NCBI GenBank assembly: GCA_965207125.1
Contig: OZ242263.1
Coordinates: 1,364,001 to 1,428,000 of the forward strand
Length of the DNA: 64,000 nt
From: G965207125 sp965207125
GTDB lineage: Bacteria > Pseudomonadota > Alphaproteobacteria > Puniceispirillales > UBA1172
Reading direction: 5' to 3'
The notes beneath the pieces were generated by a model, which saw nothing but the letters and a program-made list of their open reading frames with translations, had not been told where the DNA came from and ran no database searches. This document shows, piece after piece, positions 37,221-46,033 of this stretch. The translations under genes were made by a program, and so were the position numbers. How positions within the stretch are numbered: position 1 is the stretch's first letter; every line of letters begins with the position of its first letter.

Positions 37221-38645
37221 ATGGCTAATAACGCAAAAGGAAAACTGTCGCAAATTATCGGTGCGGTCGTCGATGTCGAATTTGAAGGCGAATTACCACC
37301 GATCCTAAACGCGATTAATGTTTATAATGACGGACAGAAACTGGTGCTCGAAGTCGCCCAGCACCTTGGGGAGTCAACGGTGCGCTGCATCGCGATGGAC
37401 GCAACTGAAGGGTTGGTGCGGGGACAGGATGCTGTGGACACCGGCGCGCCGATCACTGTTCCTGTCGGCCCTGAAACGCTGGGACGGATTCTTAATGTTG
37501 TGGGCGAACCTGTCGATGAAGGCCCTCCTATTAAATCCAAAATCTCAAGAGCTATCCACCAACCGGCGCCTGAATATGTAGATCAGTCAACGGACGCTGA
37601 AATTCTGGTGACCGGAATTAAGGTTGTGGATCTTCTCGCCCCCTACGCCAAAGGTGGTAAGATCGGACTTTTCGGTGGTGCGGGAGTCGGTAAAACCGTC
37701 TTGATTATGGAGCTGATTAATAATGTTGCCAAAGCTCATGGTGGATATTCAGTCTTTGCCGGTGTCGGCGAGAGAACACGCGAAGGCAACGACCTCTATC
37801 ACGAAATGGTCGAATCTGGCGTGATTAACCCGGATGGCGAAGGCTCAAAAGCCGCGCTGGTCTACGGGCAGATGAATGAACCACCGGGCGCACGGGCCCG
37901 GGTTGGATTGACGGGACTTACCCTCGCTGAATATTTTCGCGATGAAGAGGGGCAAGATGTTTTGTTTTTCGTGGATAATATTTTCCGCTTTACCCAGGCT
38001 GGTTCAGAAGTTTCGGCGTTGCTCGGACGAATTCCCTCAGCGGTCGGATACCAGCCGACCCTCTCAACCGATATGGGTGCGCTTCAGGAAAGAATCACCA
38101 CCACGCGCAAGGGCTCTATTACCTCAGTGCAGGCGATTTACGTTCCCGCTGATGATTTGACTGACCCCGCGCCAGCGACGTCGTTCGCCCATCTTGACGC
38201 TACGACCGTGTTATCACGGCAAATCGCCGAACTTGGCATTTATCCCGCAGTTGATCCTCTTGATTCAACATCGCGGATGCTCGATCCTCGGATTGTTGGC
38301 GAAGAGCATTACGCCATTGCAAGAAAAGTCCAGCAGGTTTTACAGCAATATAAATCCCTGCAGGATATTATTGCCATTCTAGGAATGGATGAGTTGTCCG
38401 AAGACGACAAGCAAGTGGTGACGCGCGCACGGAAAATTCAGCGTTTTCTCTCACAGCCTTTCTTTGTCGCTGAGGTATTTACCGGTTCGCCAGGCAAATT
38501 GGTACCCCTCGAGGATACCATCAAAGGATTTAAGGGAATCATTGAAGGTGAATATGATTACTTGCCCGAAGCTGCGTTCTATATGGTCGGTTCAATAGAT
38601 GAGGCTGTCGAAAAAGGTAAAAAAATGACCGCCGAAGCCGCTTAA
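37221..38645 (+). CDS. atpD: ATP synthase F1 subunit beta
   Basis: Catalytic F1 subunit. Walker A GGAGVGKTVLI is near residue 153. Catalytic Glu lies in GVGERTREGNDLYHEM. The DELSEDDK segment (family DELSEED) interacts with gamma. Length is 474 aa, standard. Confidence 0.97.
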   Translation: MANNAKGKLSQIIGAVVDVEFEGELPPILNAINVYNDGQKLVLEVAQHLGESTVRCIAMDATEGLVRGQDAVDTGAPITVPVGPETLGRILNVVGEPVDEGPPIKSKISRAIHQPAPEYVDQSTDAEILVTGIKVVDLLAPYAKGGKIGLFGGAGVGKTVLIMELINNVAKAHGGYSVFAGVGERTREGNDLYHEMVESGVINPDGEGSKAALVYGQMNEPPGARARVGLTGLTLAEYFRDEEGQDVLFFVDNIFRFTQAGSEVSALLGRIPSAVGYQPTLSTDMGALQERITTTRKGSITSVQAIYVPADDLTDPAPATSFAHLDATTVLSRQIAELGIYPAVDPLDSTSRMLDPRIVGEEHYAIARKVQQVLQQYKSLQDIIAILGMDELSEDDKQVVTRARKIQRFLSQPFFVAEVFTGSPGKLVPLEDTIKGFKGIIEGEYDYLPEAAFYMVGSIDEAVEKGKKMTAEAA

Positions 38646-38657
38646 GAAGGAATAATC

Positions 38658-39026
38658 ATGTCTGATATGACCACCGCTTTTGATCTTGTTACCCCTGAAC
38701 GCGTTATGATAACCGTGGAGGCCTCAATGGTCGTTGTTCCCGGCCGTGACGGGCTTTTCGGTGCGCTACCTCGCCACGCACCAATGATCAGCGCTTTACG
38801 TCGAGGGGTGATTGAGATCTATGAGGGTGGCCAGATCACCCGCCGGATCATGATCGATGGCGGTATAGCTGATGTCACTGAAGAATCTTGTGTGGTTCTG
38901 GCTGAACGCGCCGAGGTCATTGATGCTGCGCGGCGCACTGAGGTGGAAAGCCGCAAAACCAAGGCGATTAGTGCGGGCAGTGATAAAGACGTGATGTTTT
39001 TGGATGCGGTGCTTGCCGAATTATAG
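38658..39026 (+). CDS. atpC: ATP synthase F1 subunit epsilon
   Basis: Regulatory subunit of F1. The N-terminal beta-barrel (TAFDLVTPERVMITVEASMVVVPGRDGLFGALPRHAP pattern) is intact; the C-terminal helical part is short, giving 122 aa. Last gene of the operon, 12 bases from the convergent rppH stop; no clear terminator was found. Confidence 0.93.
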   Translation: MSDMTTAFDLVTPERVMITVEASMVVVPGRDGLFGALPRHAPMISALRRGVIEIYEGGQITRRIMIDGGIADVTEESCVVLAERAEVIDAARRTEVESRKTKAISAGSDKDVMFLDAVLAEL

Positions 39027-39038
39027 GCTCTCACGCTT

Positions 39039-39530
39039 TTAGAGACTATCTCTGAAATATTCTATAATCTGTACGTAAACGTCTTTTTTGAATGGCACTG
39101 CTAAATCGGGAAGACTTTCTGAGGAAGCCCATCGCCATTTGTTGAACTCAGGTTCACTGGTATCAATATTTATATCGCCATCATGGCCAGTGAAGCCAAA
39201 GGCAAACCATTTCTGTATCTGTCCCCGATACTGGCCTCGCCATAACCGGTCAGCGAGGGATTTTGGAATCGAATATGATAGCCATTCAGAATGCTCGGCT
39301 AACAGTTCTGCTTTATTCGTACCTATTTCCTCGAGCATCTCGCGCCACGCCGCATCGAGCGGTGTTTCACCCTCATCGATCCCTCCTTGCGGCATCTGCC
39401 ACGCCACATTAGAGTTATCTATGCGTTGGCCGACAAAAATCTTGCGGTCTGAATTAATCAGCATAATTCCCACGCAAGGACGAAACGGACGGCACTCATA
39501 AGCAAGTAACTCACTAGCGAGAGGTTTCAT
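39039..39530 (-). CDS. rppH: RNA pyrophosphohydrolase RppH
   Basis: Nudix enzyme removing pyrophosphate from mRNA 5' ends to start decay. The Nudix box is GGIDEGETPLDAAWREMLEEIGT (residues ~48-70). WQMPQGG before it and YSIPKSLADRLWRGQYRGQIQKWFAF after it are typical of RppH/NudH. Length is 163 aa. It is the last gene of a long minus-strand run, and its start overlaps the ctpA stop. Confidence 0.93.
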   Translation of the reverse strand: MKPLASELLAYECRPFRPCVGIMLINSDRKIFVGQRIDNSNVAWQMPQGGIDEGETPLDAAWREMLEEIGTNKAELLAEHSEWLSYSIPKSLADRLWRGQYRGQIQKWFAFGFTGHDGDINIDTSEPEFNKWRWASSESLPDLAVPFKKDVYVQIIEYFRDSL

Positions 39531-40846
39531 TATCCACTATACCTTTTCAGTATTTTCAGCCCGTGTAATAAATCAAGCGCGCGCGTCAGCTGGTAATCTT
39601 TTAGGTCTTCGTTTTCTGCCGCCTGTTCGTCATCGACTTCATCGTTAGTGCTTGGCTTTGTTCCATTTTCATCCTCACCTCTCAGTGAGCCTCGCAAATC
39701 TTCCTCGCGAAATGGGTCCGCATCGATATCCTCGACAATCGCCAGTTCCACCCGGATATTAGGCTCTATACCAGTGGCTTGAATAGACACCCCTGACGGG
39801 GTGTAATAACGTGCGGTGGTCAAGCGGATCGCCCCATGTCCCGAAAACGGAATGATGCTTTGCACCGATCCTTTGCCGAAAGATCGCGTTCCCATAATCA
39901 GCGCACGTTCGTGATCCTTTAACGCGCCGGCCACAATTTCAGACGCTGAGGCTGAGCCTGAATTGATCAGAACAACGATCGGCAAACCTTCAGCTATATC
40001 ACCTTTTTCGGCGTAATAACGCGCTGTTGAGTTATTATCGCGCCCGCGGGTAGATACGATCTCACCTTGGTCGAGAAACGCATCCGCGATCGCGACCGCC
40101 TCATTAAGTAACCCGCCCGGATTATTACGCAAATCCAGAACAATTCCAGCAAGTTCCCCGTTATGTTCGGCTTTTAAGTCTTTCATCGATTGGTAAACTC
40201 CGGGAGTTGTTTGCTCGCTGAAAGTCGTGATTCTTATATATCCCACGTCATCATAGACTTCAAAACGCACGCTACGCATTTTGATCACATCCCGCACCAG
40301 ATCAACATCAAAAGGTGGCTTCTCGCCGCGCTTGATCGTGATCGTAATTTGGCTGCCGACCGGGCCGCGCATCCTCTCGACAGACTCGGTCAATGTCAGC
40401 CCAAGCAGTGTTTCATCATCGATCGCGATGATCAGATCACCTGCCATCACCCCAGCGTTGGCCGCTGGGGTGTCATCAATTGGCGACACTACTTTGAGAA
40501 TGCCGTCTTCCATTGTGATCTCTATTCCCAATCCACCAAACGTGCCTCTAGTGCGCTGCTTCATGGTGTCAAAATCATCGTTTTTCAAAAATCCCGAATG
40601 CGGATCAAGAGAGGTTAGCATTCCATTAATCGCCGCACTGACCAGTTCCTCATCTTCTATTTTCTCGACATATTCTTCACGCACGCGTTGAAATACATCG
40701 CCGAATAACGCCAGATGGCGATAAGATTCATCGAGTGAAGATTGACTAACTGAAGGCGCGGATAAAAAAACCATTCCGCCGATGATCGACAGAATCACGC
40801 TAACCAGAATCAGCCAATACGAAGAAAATTGATGTTTATTACGCAT
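39530..40846 (-). CDS. ctpA: Carboxy-terminal processing peptidase (S41A)
   Basis: Periplasmic serine protease that trims protein C-termini. An N-terminal signal anchor (YWLILVSVILSIIGGMVF) is followed by a PDZ domain (GLGIEITMEDG onward) and the S41 core. The catalytic Ser is in INSGSASASEIVAGAL, and the Lys in GTRSFGKGSVQ. The C-terminal tail is acidic. ATG 40846 was preferred over the adjacent GTG at 40849. Confidence 0.92.
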   Translation of the reverse strand: MRNKHQFSSYWLILVSVILSIIGGMVFLSAPSVSQSSLDESYRHLALFGDVFQRVREEYVEKIEDEELVSAAINGMLTSLDPHSGFLKNDDFDTMKQRTRGTFGGLGIEITMEDGILKVVSPIDDTPAANAGVMAGDLIIAIDDETLLGLTLTESVERMRGPVGSQITITIKRGEKPPFDVDLVRDVIKMRSVRFEVYDDVGYIRITTFSEQTTPGVYQSMKDLKAEHNGELAGIVLDLRNNPGGLLNEAVAIADAFLDQGEIVSTRGRDNNSTARYYAEKGDIAEGLPIVVLINSGSASASEIVAGALKDHERALIMGTRSFGKGSVQSIIPFSGHGAIRLTTARYYTPSGVSIQATGIEPNIRVELAIVEDIDADPFREEDLRGSLRGEDENGTKPSTNDEVDDEQAAENEDLKDYQLTRALDLLHGLKILKRYSG

Positions 40847-40951
40847 CACATCACCATCCCTGATATCGTAAATCCATAATCATGATTCTATGTTGCCTTT
40901 CTATTAAGGTAATAGCAAGATGATAACGCCCCCATAGACTAAACGCCCCGT

Positions 40952-42484
40952 TTAGATAAACAAAGGTCGCCCGGTCATATCGGCGGGGATTTCAAGCCCA
41001 AGCAAAGTCAAAAGCGATGGTGCGAGATCAATAAGCCCACCATCACAGAGCCCTGCGCCCTCAGGTGCGCCGATCCAGTAAATCGGCACTTTATTGGTGG
41101 TATGTGCGGTATGAGGCGAGCCACTCGCGACGTCGAGCATTTCCTCGCAGTTTCCATGATCGGCGGTCAACAGCATTGTCCCGCCCACTTTTTCAATCGT
41201 GGCAATGATCATCCCGACCGCGTAATCCACAACAGAGACGGCTTTCATCGCCGCTGCTAGATCACCACTGTGTCCCACCATATCCGGATTGGCAAAATTG
41301 ATAATAATCAGATGATGCTGTTTGGCGTCAATGGCGTCAATGGCTTCCGCTAAAACGCCATCTGCGCTCATTTCGGGGCGGAGGTCATAGGTCGTAACAC
41401 GCGGTGAGGCAATCAGGCGGCGGTCTTCGTTTTGGTTTGCAGTCTCATTGCCGCCGTTCAGAAAAAACGTCACATGGGCATATTTTTCTGTTTCAGCCAG
41501 CCGCAGCTGTTTCATGCCAGCCGCCGCGACCGTCTCGCCAAGCGTGTCCGATATAGGTGCGGCAGGAAACAAAATATCGCAAGACGCATCAAGACTTTCA
41601 TCCGATGATGACACCATCAGAACTGGGCGGAGCAAATTAGGCCTCGTGGCAGGTGAAATATTCTCATCCGATACCTCGCCAAGCCAGCATTGCAATAACT
41701 GCCGTACGCGGTCAGAGCGAAAATTAGCAATGAGAAAACTGTCGCCATCGCGCATCCCCTTATAATCTCCGATAACGGTGGGATCGATAAACTCATCACT
41801 CACCCTGCGCGCGTAAGCACTAGTAATTGCGGCCCTCGGGTTTTCGGCGCGCTGGGCCGATTCCCCATGTGTAATTGCTCGCCAAGCGGCGGCGGTACGT
41901 TGCCAGCGATGGTCTCGATCCATCGCGTAATATCGACCGATCACCGTCCCTATTTGGGTGTTAGGCGGTAGTTTTTTTAATGCTGCACTCACGGTTTTAT
42001 CGGCGATCTTCGGCAAGGTATCGCGCCCGTCCGTGAAAAGATGCATAATCACGGCTACCCCTCGTTGTCGCACCGCATGGGCAAGGGCGATGATATGCCG
42101 TTCATGACTATGGACGCCGCCGGATGATATTAAACCCATTAGGTGAAGCGTGCCGCCGCTTGTCTTAAGCTGTGCTGCTAGCGCATCGAGCATTGGGCTT
42201 GTATCGAAAAAATTATCCTCAAGCGCCTCATTGATTCTGATCAAATCCTGTCTGATTAATCGTCCTGCGCCGATGGTGAGATGCCCGACTTCGGAATTGC
42301 CGGGCTGGCCGTCGGGTAAACCCACAGCCTCGCCGGACGCGTCGAGAAAAGCACAAGGGACTGTTTGATCGAGGCGGTCCAGAACAGGCGTCTGCGCCAG
42401 CGCAACTGCATTGTAATCAGAATCGTGCCGATAGCCCAATCCGTCCATGATTGTCAGAATAACCGGTGTGATCGTCTCGCTCAT
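40952..42484 (-). CDS. gpmI: 2,3-bisphosphoglycerate-independent phosphoglycerate mutase
   Basis: Mn-dependent glycolytic mutase. The phosphoserine is in GQPGNSEVGHLTIGAGR. Metal-binding motifs are MDGLGY at the N-terminus, NFANPDMVGHSGD and TADHGNCEEM. FTDGRDTLPK is also typical. Length is 510 aa from ATG; a GTG one codon earlier is possible. In many relatives rlmH lies between rsfS and this gene; it is absent here. Confidence 0.95.
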   Translation of the reverse strand: MSETITPVILTIMDGLGYRHDSDYNAVALAQTPVLDRLDQTVPCAFLDASGEAVGLPDGQPGNSEVGHLTIGAGRLIRQDLIRINEALEDNFFDTSPMLDALAAQLKTSGGTLHLMGLISSGGVHSHERHIIALAHAVRQRGVAVIMHLFTDGRDTLPKIADKTVSAALKKLPPNTQIGTVIGRYYAMDRDHRWQRTAAAWRAITHGESAQRAENPRAAITSAYARRVSDEFIDPTVIGDYKGMRDGDSFLIANFRSDRVRQLLQCWLGEVSDENISPATRPNLLRPVLMVSSSDESLDASCDILFPAAPISDTLGETVAAAGMKQLRLAETEKYAHVTFFLNGGNETANQNEDRRLIASPRVTTYDLRPEMSADGVLAEAIDAIDAKQHHLIIINFANPDMVGHSGDLAAAMKAVSVVDYAVGMIIATIEKVGGTMLLTADHGNCEEMLDVASGSPHTAHTTNKVPIYWIGAPEGAGLCDGGLIDLAPSLLTLLGLEIPADMTGRPLFI

Positions 42485-42531
42485 CACTTATGATCCGCCT
42501 CGCGTCGCCTCAGAAGAGATCCAAAATAAAG

Positions 42532-42891
42532 TCAATGCGTATCTCTTAATACTGAAGTTTCACTGTCAACCCACATTTTTTCCAACTGGTAAAACGCCCG
42601 CACTTCAGGGCGAAACAGATGCACAATCGCATCACCCGCATCTATCAAAACCCAGTCGCTGCGCTCAAGGCCTTCGATACTAAACACCTTAAAATCTCCT
42701 TTTTTCAGATCGCTGATTATATGCTCTGCCATCGATTGCACCTGTCGCGATGACGTCCCGGATGCGATAATCATATGATCGGCGATTGTTGATTTCCCTG
42801 CTAGGGGAATCACAAGCACATCAATGGCCTCGTCAGAATCGAGTGACGATGTGACAGTTGCGACAAGATTGGCTCTAGGCTGAGCGGAAAT
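42532..42891 (-). CDS. rsfS: Ribosomal silencing factor RsfS, probable ATT start
   Basis: RsfS/Iojap binds L14 and blocks subunit joining in starvation. The family core is clear: DVLVIPLAGKSTIADHMIIASGTSSRQV, then GDFKVFSIEGLERSDWVLIDAGDAIVHLF and an FYQLEKMW tail. The first ATG/GTG/TTG in frame is GTG 42819, but translation upstream (NLVATVTSSLDSDEAID) still matches the conserved N-terminal helix. No ordinary start exists between that and the in-frame stop. The ATT at 42891 has GGAGGAA six bases upstream and gives 119 aa. A sequencing error or GTG start remain possible. Confidence 0.85.
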   Translation of the reverse strand: MSAQPRANLVATVTSSLDSDEAIDVLVIPLAGKSTIADHMIIASGTSSRQVQSMAEHIISDLKKGDFKVFSIEGLERSDWVLIDAGDAIVHLFRPEVRAFYQLEKMWVDSETSVLRDTH

Positions 42892-42897
42892 TGAAAA

Positions 42898-42904
42898 TTC
42901 CTCC
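42898..42904 (-). promoter_or_regulatory. Strong ribosome-binding site deciding the rsfS start
   Basis: On the minus strand GGAGGAA is followed by six bases and then the in-frame ATT codon of rsfS. It is one of the best Shine-Dalgarno matches in this gene run. Its placement supports the extended reading frame rather than the internal GTG. Confidence 0.6.
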
Positions 42905-42977
42905 GAGGACCAAAATTATGGTTAAGCATATCCTCATTTGTCTTATGATAAAAAATCTAGATATAAATGCAAACATT

Positions 42978-43604
42978 TTATGCTGCATTATTATGTACGC
43001 CTGAATCTCTAATCGCGGTGGCGGAATGGCTATTCAAACGATCATTGATAAAACACCACTCACTACCGCTACGTCGCCGCGCCATCATGTGCGGTTTCAT
43101 GCGCGTCAGTCGCTGGGCCATGGGGCTCGATAACGCCGCCGCCCGATACCCCGGACGATTGATCACAGCAATTGCAGCATTGCGGGTAATCTCGGTTACC
43201 CGATGCCAGCGATGAAATTGTCCCATGTTATCCGCACCCATAATCCATACCAAATGAAGTGTTGGCGCTGCACGCTTGATGGTCTTGATTGTCGTGGCGG
43301 TCGCCCGGGCGCTAAGCGCAGATTCAAGGCGCGAGACGTGCATGAACTTGGCGTAGTGGCATCGGGCCGCCATGCGCACTGCGTTCTGATAACGGATGTC
43401 AAGTGCGGGCATCTCATCGCTAGTTTTGAACGGATTTTGCGGGCTGACAAGCCACCAGACTTGATCAAGATGCAGGCTCTTCTTCGCGATATCTGCGATA
43501 TGGCAATGTCCTTCATGGGCGGGGTTGAACGAGCCGCCGAAAATCCCAACCCGTAACCCACGTGCTGTAGCCATCGATGCCAGAATTCGGCACGCTTCAC
43601 TCAT
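42978..43604 (-). CDS. nadD: Nicotinate-nucleotide adenylyltransferase
   Basis: Adenylates nicotinate mononucleotide in NAD synthesis. The nucleotidyltransferase motif GGSFNPAHEGH is near residue 20 and the C-terminal ISATxIR-like motif reads HSATAIR. VWIMGADNMGQFHRW is the family central motif. Length is 208 aa. Its ATG overlaps the proA stop by four bases. Confidence 0.94.
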   Translation of the reverse strand: MSEACRILASMATARGLRVGIFGGSFNPAHEGHCHIADIAKKSLHLDQVWWLVSPQNPFKTSDEMPALDIRYQNAVRMAARCHYAKFMHVSRLESALSARATATTIKTIKRAAPTLHLVWIMGADNMGQFHRWHRVTEITRNAAIAVINRPGYRAAALSSPMAQRLTRMKPHMMARRRSGSEWCFINDRLNSHSATAIRDSGVHNNAA

Positions 43605-44875
43605 GGTCTGATTTGTCCGTTACCTCTGACACTATAGTTGAAGCATGTTAGCTGCTCCGCACCAACAGGGCCGCGCGCGTGAATCCGCCCCGTGGCAATA
43701 CCGATCTCAGCCCCCATCCCGAACTCGCCGCCATCGGCGAATTGCGTTGAGGTGTTCACCATCACGATCGCCGATGAGACATGAGACAAGAAATACTCAG
43801 CGGCCTCTTCATCTTCGGTGATGATCGATTCAGTGTGTTCGCTGCCATAACGGCGAATATGCTCGACTGCCTCATCGACACCATCTACCGCTCGTACCGC
43901 AATAATGCTATCGAGAAACTCGCATCCAAAATCATCGTCACTCGCCTTGATGATCCACGGGCAAACCTCGCGGCAAGCTTTATCGCCCCTGATCTCACAT
44001 CCTGCTTCATTGAGGAAAGTCGCGATTCGCGGCCAGAGTGTTTTAAGTAATGGAGTGTCAATCAATAGCGTTTCCGCCGCTCCGCAAATACCAGTACGTC
44101 GCATCTTGGCGTTCACCACTATGCTGACCGCTTTTTCCACATCCGCCTCCCGATGAACAAAAACGTGACAAATACCTTCAAGATGCGCAAAAACTGGCAC
44201 GCGGGCCTCAGTTTGTACGCGTTCAACCAGTGTTTTACCGCCACGGGGAATCACAGCCGCTAACTGGCCTTGCGCCCTCAGCATCGCTCCGACCATCTCA
44301 CGATCAGGAGTGTCGATCATGATCACCGCGTCCATCGGTAATCCCGCCTCAGCCAAACCTTTGCGCATCAGGTCAGTCAATGCCATTGACGTGTTGATGC
44401 TATCGCTACCGCCGCGCAGAATCACGCAATTCGCTGATTTGATTGCGAGACCTGCGGCGTCCACCGTTACGTTCGGGCGTGATTCAAAAATAATGCCCAA
44501 AACCCCAAGAGGTCTGCTGATGCGGCTGATTTTAAGTCCATTTGGGCGCGTCCATGATGCAAGCTCACGCCCTACCGGATCTTGGAGTGCGGCGATTGCA
44601 TGAAGCGCTTCGGTCATTGCTGTGATACGGGATTCATCCAGAGTTAGCCGATCAATAAAAGAATTCTTCACGCCTTTTTCGTGCGCCGCCGTGATATCGA
44701 TTGCATTGGCGGCGAGAATCTTTTGAGTCTCGTCCGCGATTGCGTCCGCGGATGCGATCAGCGCATGATCACGGGCTTTGCTTGGCGCTACGCGCATCAT
44801 CTCAAACGCTGTCTCAGATCGATTGGCAAGCGCGGTGAACGCGTTGTTCGTGTTATTATTCTGCATCATCGTCAC
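43601..44875 (-). CDS. proA: Glutamate-5-semialdehyde dehydrogenase
   Basis: Reduces gamma-glutamyl phosphate in proline synthesis. Aldehyde-dehydrogenase fold with GVLGIIFESRPNVT near residue 125, the NAD-binding ILRGGSDSINTS, and the catalytic cysteine in RRTGICGAAETLL. Length is 424 aa. It overlaps proB by 20 bases, so the two are coupled. Confidence 0.95.
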   Translation of the reverse strand: MTMMQNNNTNNAFTALANRSETAFEMMRVAPSKARDHALIASADAIADETQKILAANAIDITAAHEKGVKNSFIDRLTLDESRITAMTEALHAIAALQDPVGRELASWTRPNGLKISRISRPLGVLGIIFESRPNVTVDAAGLAIKSANCVILRGGSDSINTSMALTDLMRKGLAEAGLPMDAVIMIDTPDREMVGAMLRAQGQLAAVIPRGGKTLVERVQTEARVPVFAHLEGICHVFVHREADVEKAVSIVVNAKMRRTGICGAAETLLIDTPLLKTLWPRIATFLNEAGCEIRGDKACREVCPWIIKASDDDFGCEFLDSIIAVRAVDGVDEAVEHIRRYGSEHTESIITEDEEAAEYFLSHVSSAIVMVNTSTQFADGGEFGMGAEIGIATGRIHARGPVGAEQLTCFNYSVRGNGQIRP

Positions 44876-46031
44876 CTATTGGGTCTTTTTCTGTTGGGGC
44901 CAATACTAAATCATCAGCGTGAATCACTTCATCGTCGCCACGATATCCTAAAATGGTCTCGATGTCGCCGCTGTTATGACCAGCAAGACGCCCCACGTCA
45001 TCCGCCCCATAGCGGCTAAGACCTCGGCCGATCTCGTGCCCGTTCTCATCGCACACCGCGACTAGATCACCTTTGTTAAAATTATCGATAGCTTTGATAA
45101 CGCCAGCTGCAAGAAGGCTCTTGCTACGCCGCAACGCCGCCACAGCGCCTTTATCAATCATAATTTTGCCTTTCGCCATTAACCCACTCGCAATCCATCT
45201 TTTCCGCGCTTGTGGCGGCTTTTCGGTGGCGATAAACCAGCTGCATTTACCGCCATTCTTGAGCGTGCTAATTGGATGAGCGCAAGAGCCATTACAAATG
45301 GCCATATGACAGCCTGCAGCAGTTGCAAGACGCGCAGCTTCTATTTTGGTAATCATCCCACCTGATGCCTCATCACGCCTTGCGGGCCCGGCCATCGCGG
45401 TGATCTCATCGCTGATCTCGGCAATCGCCGGAATATGCTGTGCTGTCTGGTTAGACCGAGGGTCGCTACTGTAAAGACCATCGATGTCCGATAACAAAAT
45501 CAACGCATCCGCGCTGATCATTGCCGCGACTCGTGCTGCTAGACGGTCATTATCGCCATAGCGAATCTCGGTTGTGGCTACTGTATCATTCTCATTCACC
45601 ACCGGAATCACGTCATGGCGCAACAAAGTTAACAATGTCGCACGCGCGTTCAGATGACGGCGACGGGTTTCTGTATCATCAGGTGAGAGCAAAATCTGAG
45701 CAGTTTTCAAATCATGGGTCGCTAGTGCTTTTTGCCAATCGGCGCTAAGGCTGATCTGACCGATCGCCGCCGCCGCCTGTTTTTCCTCGATTTTCATCCT
45801 CTTGAGCTTATGACCTGTGATGTTACGCCCTAGTGCAATCGCCCCTGACGAGACGATTAAAATTCCTCGGCCTTCGGCTTTCAATTCCGCTAGATCCTCC
45901 GCTAGATTCTTTAGCCAATCCAAGCGAATAGTCCCAGTTTGATCATCAACAACCATCGCCGAGCCTACTTTGACCACGACAACCGCCGCATCGCCAAGAT
46001 AGCGTTTCGTCATTGCTGCAAAATCACTCAT
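44856..46031 (-). CDS. proB: Glutamate 5-kinase
   Basis: First enzyme of proline synthesis. The amino-acid kinase domain contains VVKVGSAMV, LIVSSGAIALGR, VVNENDTV and the GGMITKIEAARLA segment. A C-terminal PUA domain (GAVAALRRSKSLLAAGV onward) is present. The start was placed at ATG 46031; the frame opens at a GTG two codons earlier overlapping the obgE stop. Length is 391 aa. Confidence 0.94.
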   Translation of the reverse strand: MSDFAAMTKRYLGDAAVVVVKVGSAMVVDDQTGTIRLDWLKNLAEDLAELKAEGRGILIVSSGAIALGRNITGHKLKRMKIEEKQAAAAIGQISLSADWQKALATHDLKTAQILLSPDDTETRRRHLNARATLLTLLRHDVIPVVNENDTVATTEIRYGDNDRLAARVAAMISADALILLSDIDGLYSSDPRSNQTAQHIPAIAEISDEITAMAGPARRDEASGGMITKIEAARLATAAGCHMAICNGSCAHPISTLKNGGKCSWFIATEKPPQARKRWIASGLMAKGKIMIDKGAVAALRRSKSLLAAGVIKAIDNFNKGDLVAVCDENGHEIGRGLSRYGADDVGRLAGHNSGDIETILGYRGDDEVIHADDLVLAPTEKDPIGDDDAE

Positions 46032-46033
46032 GA

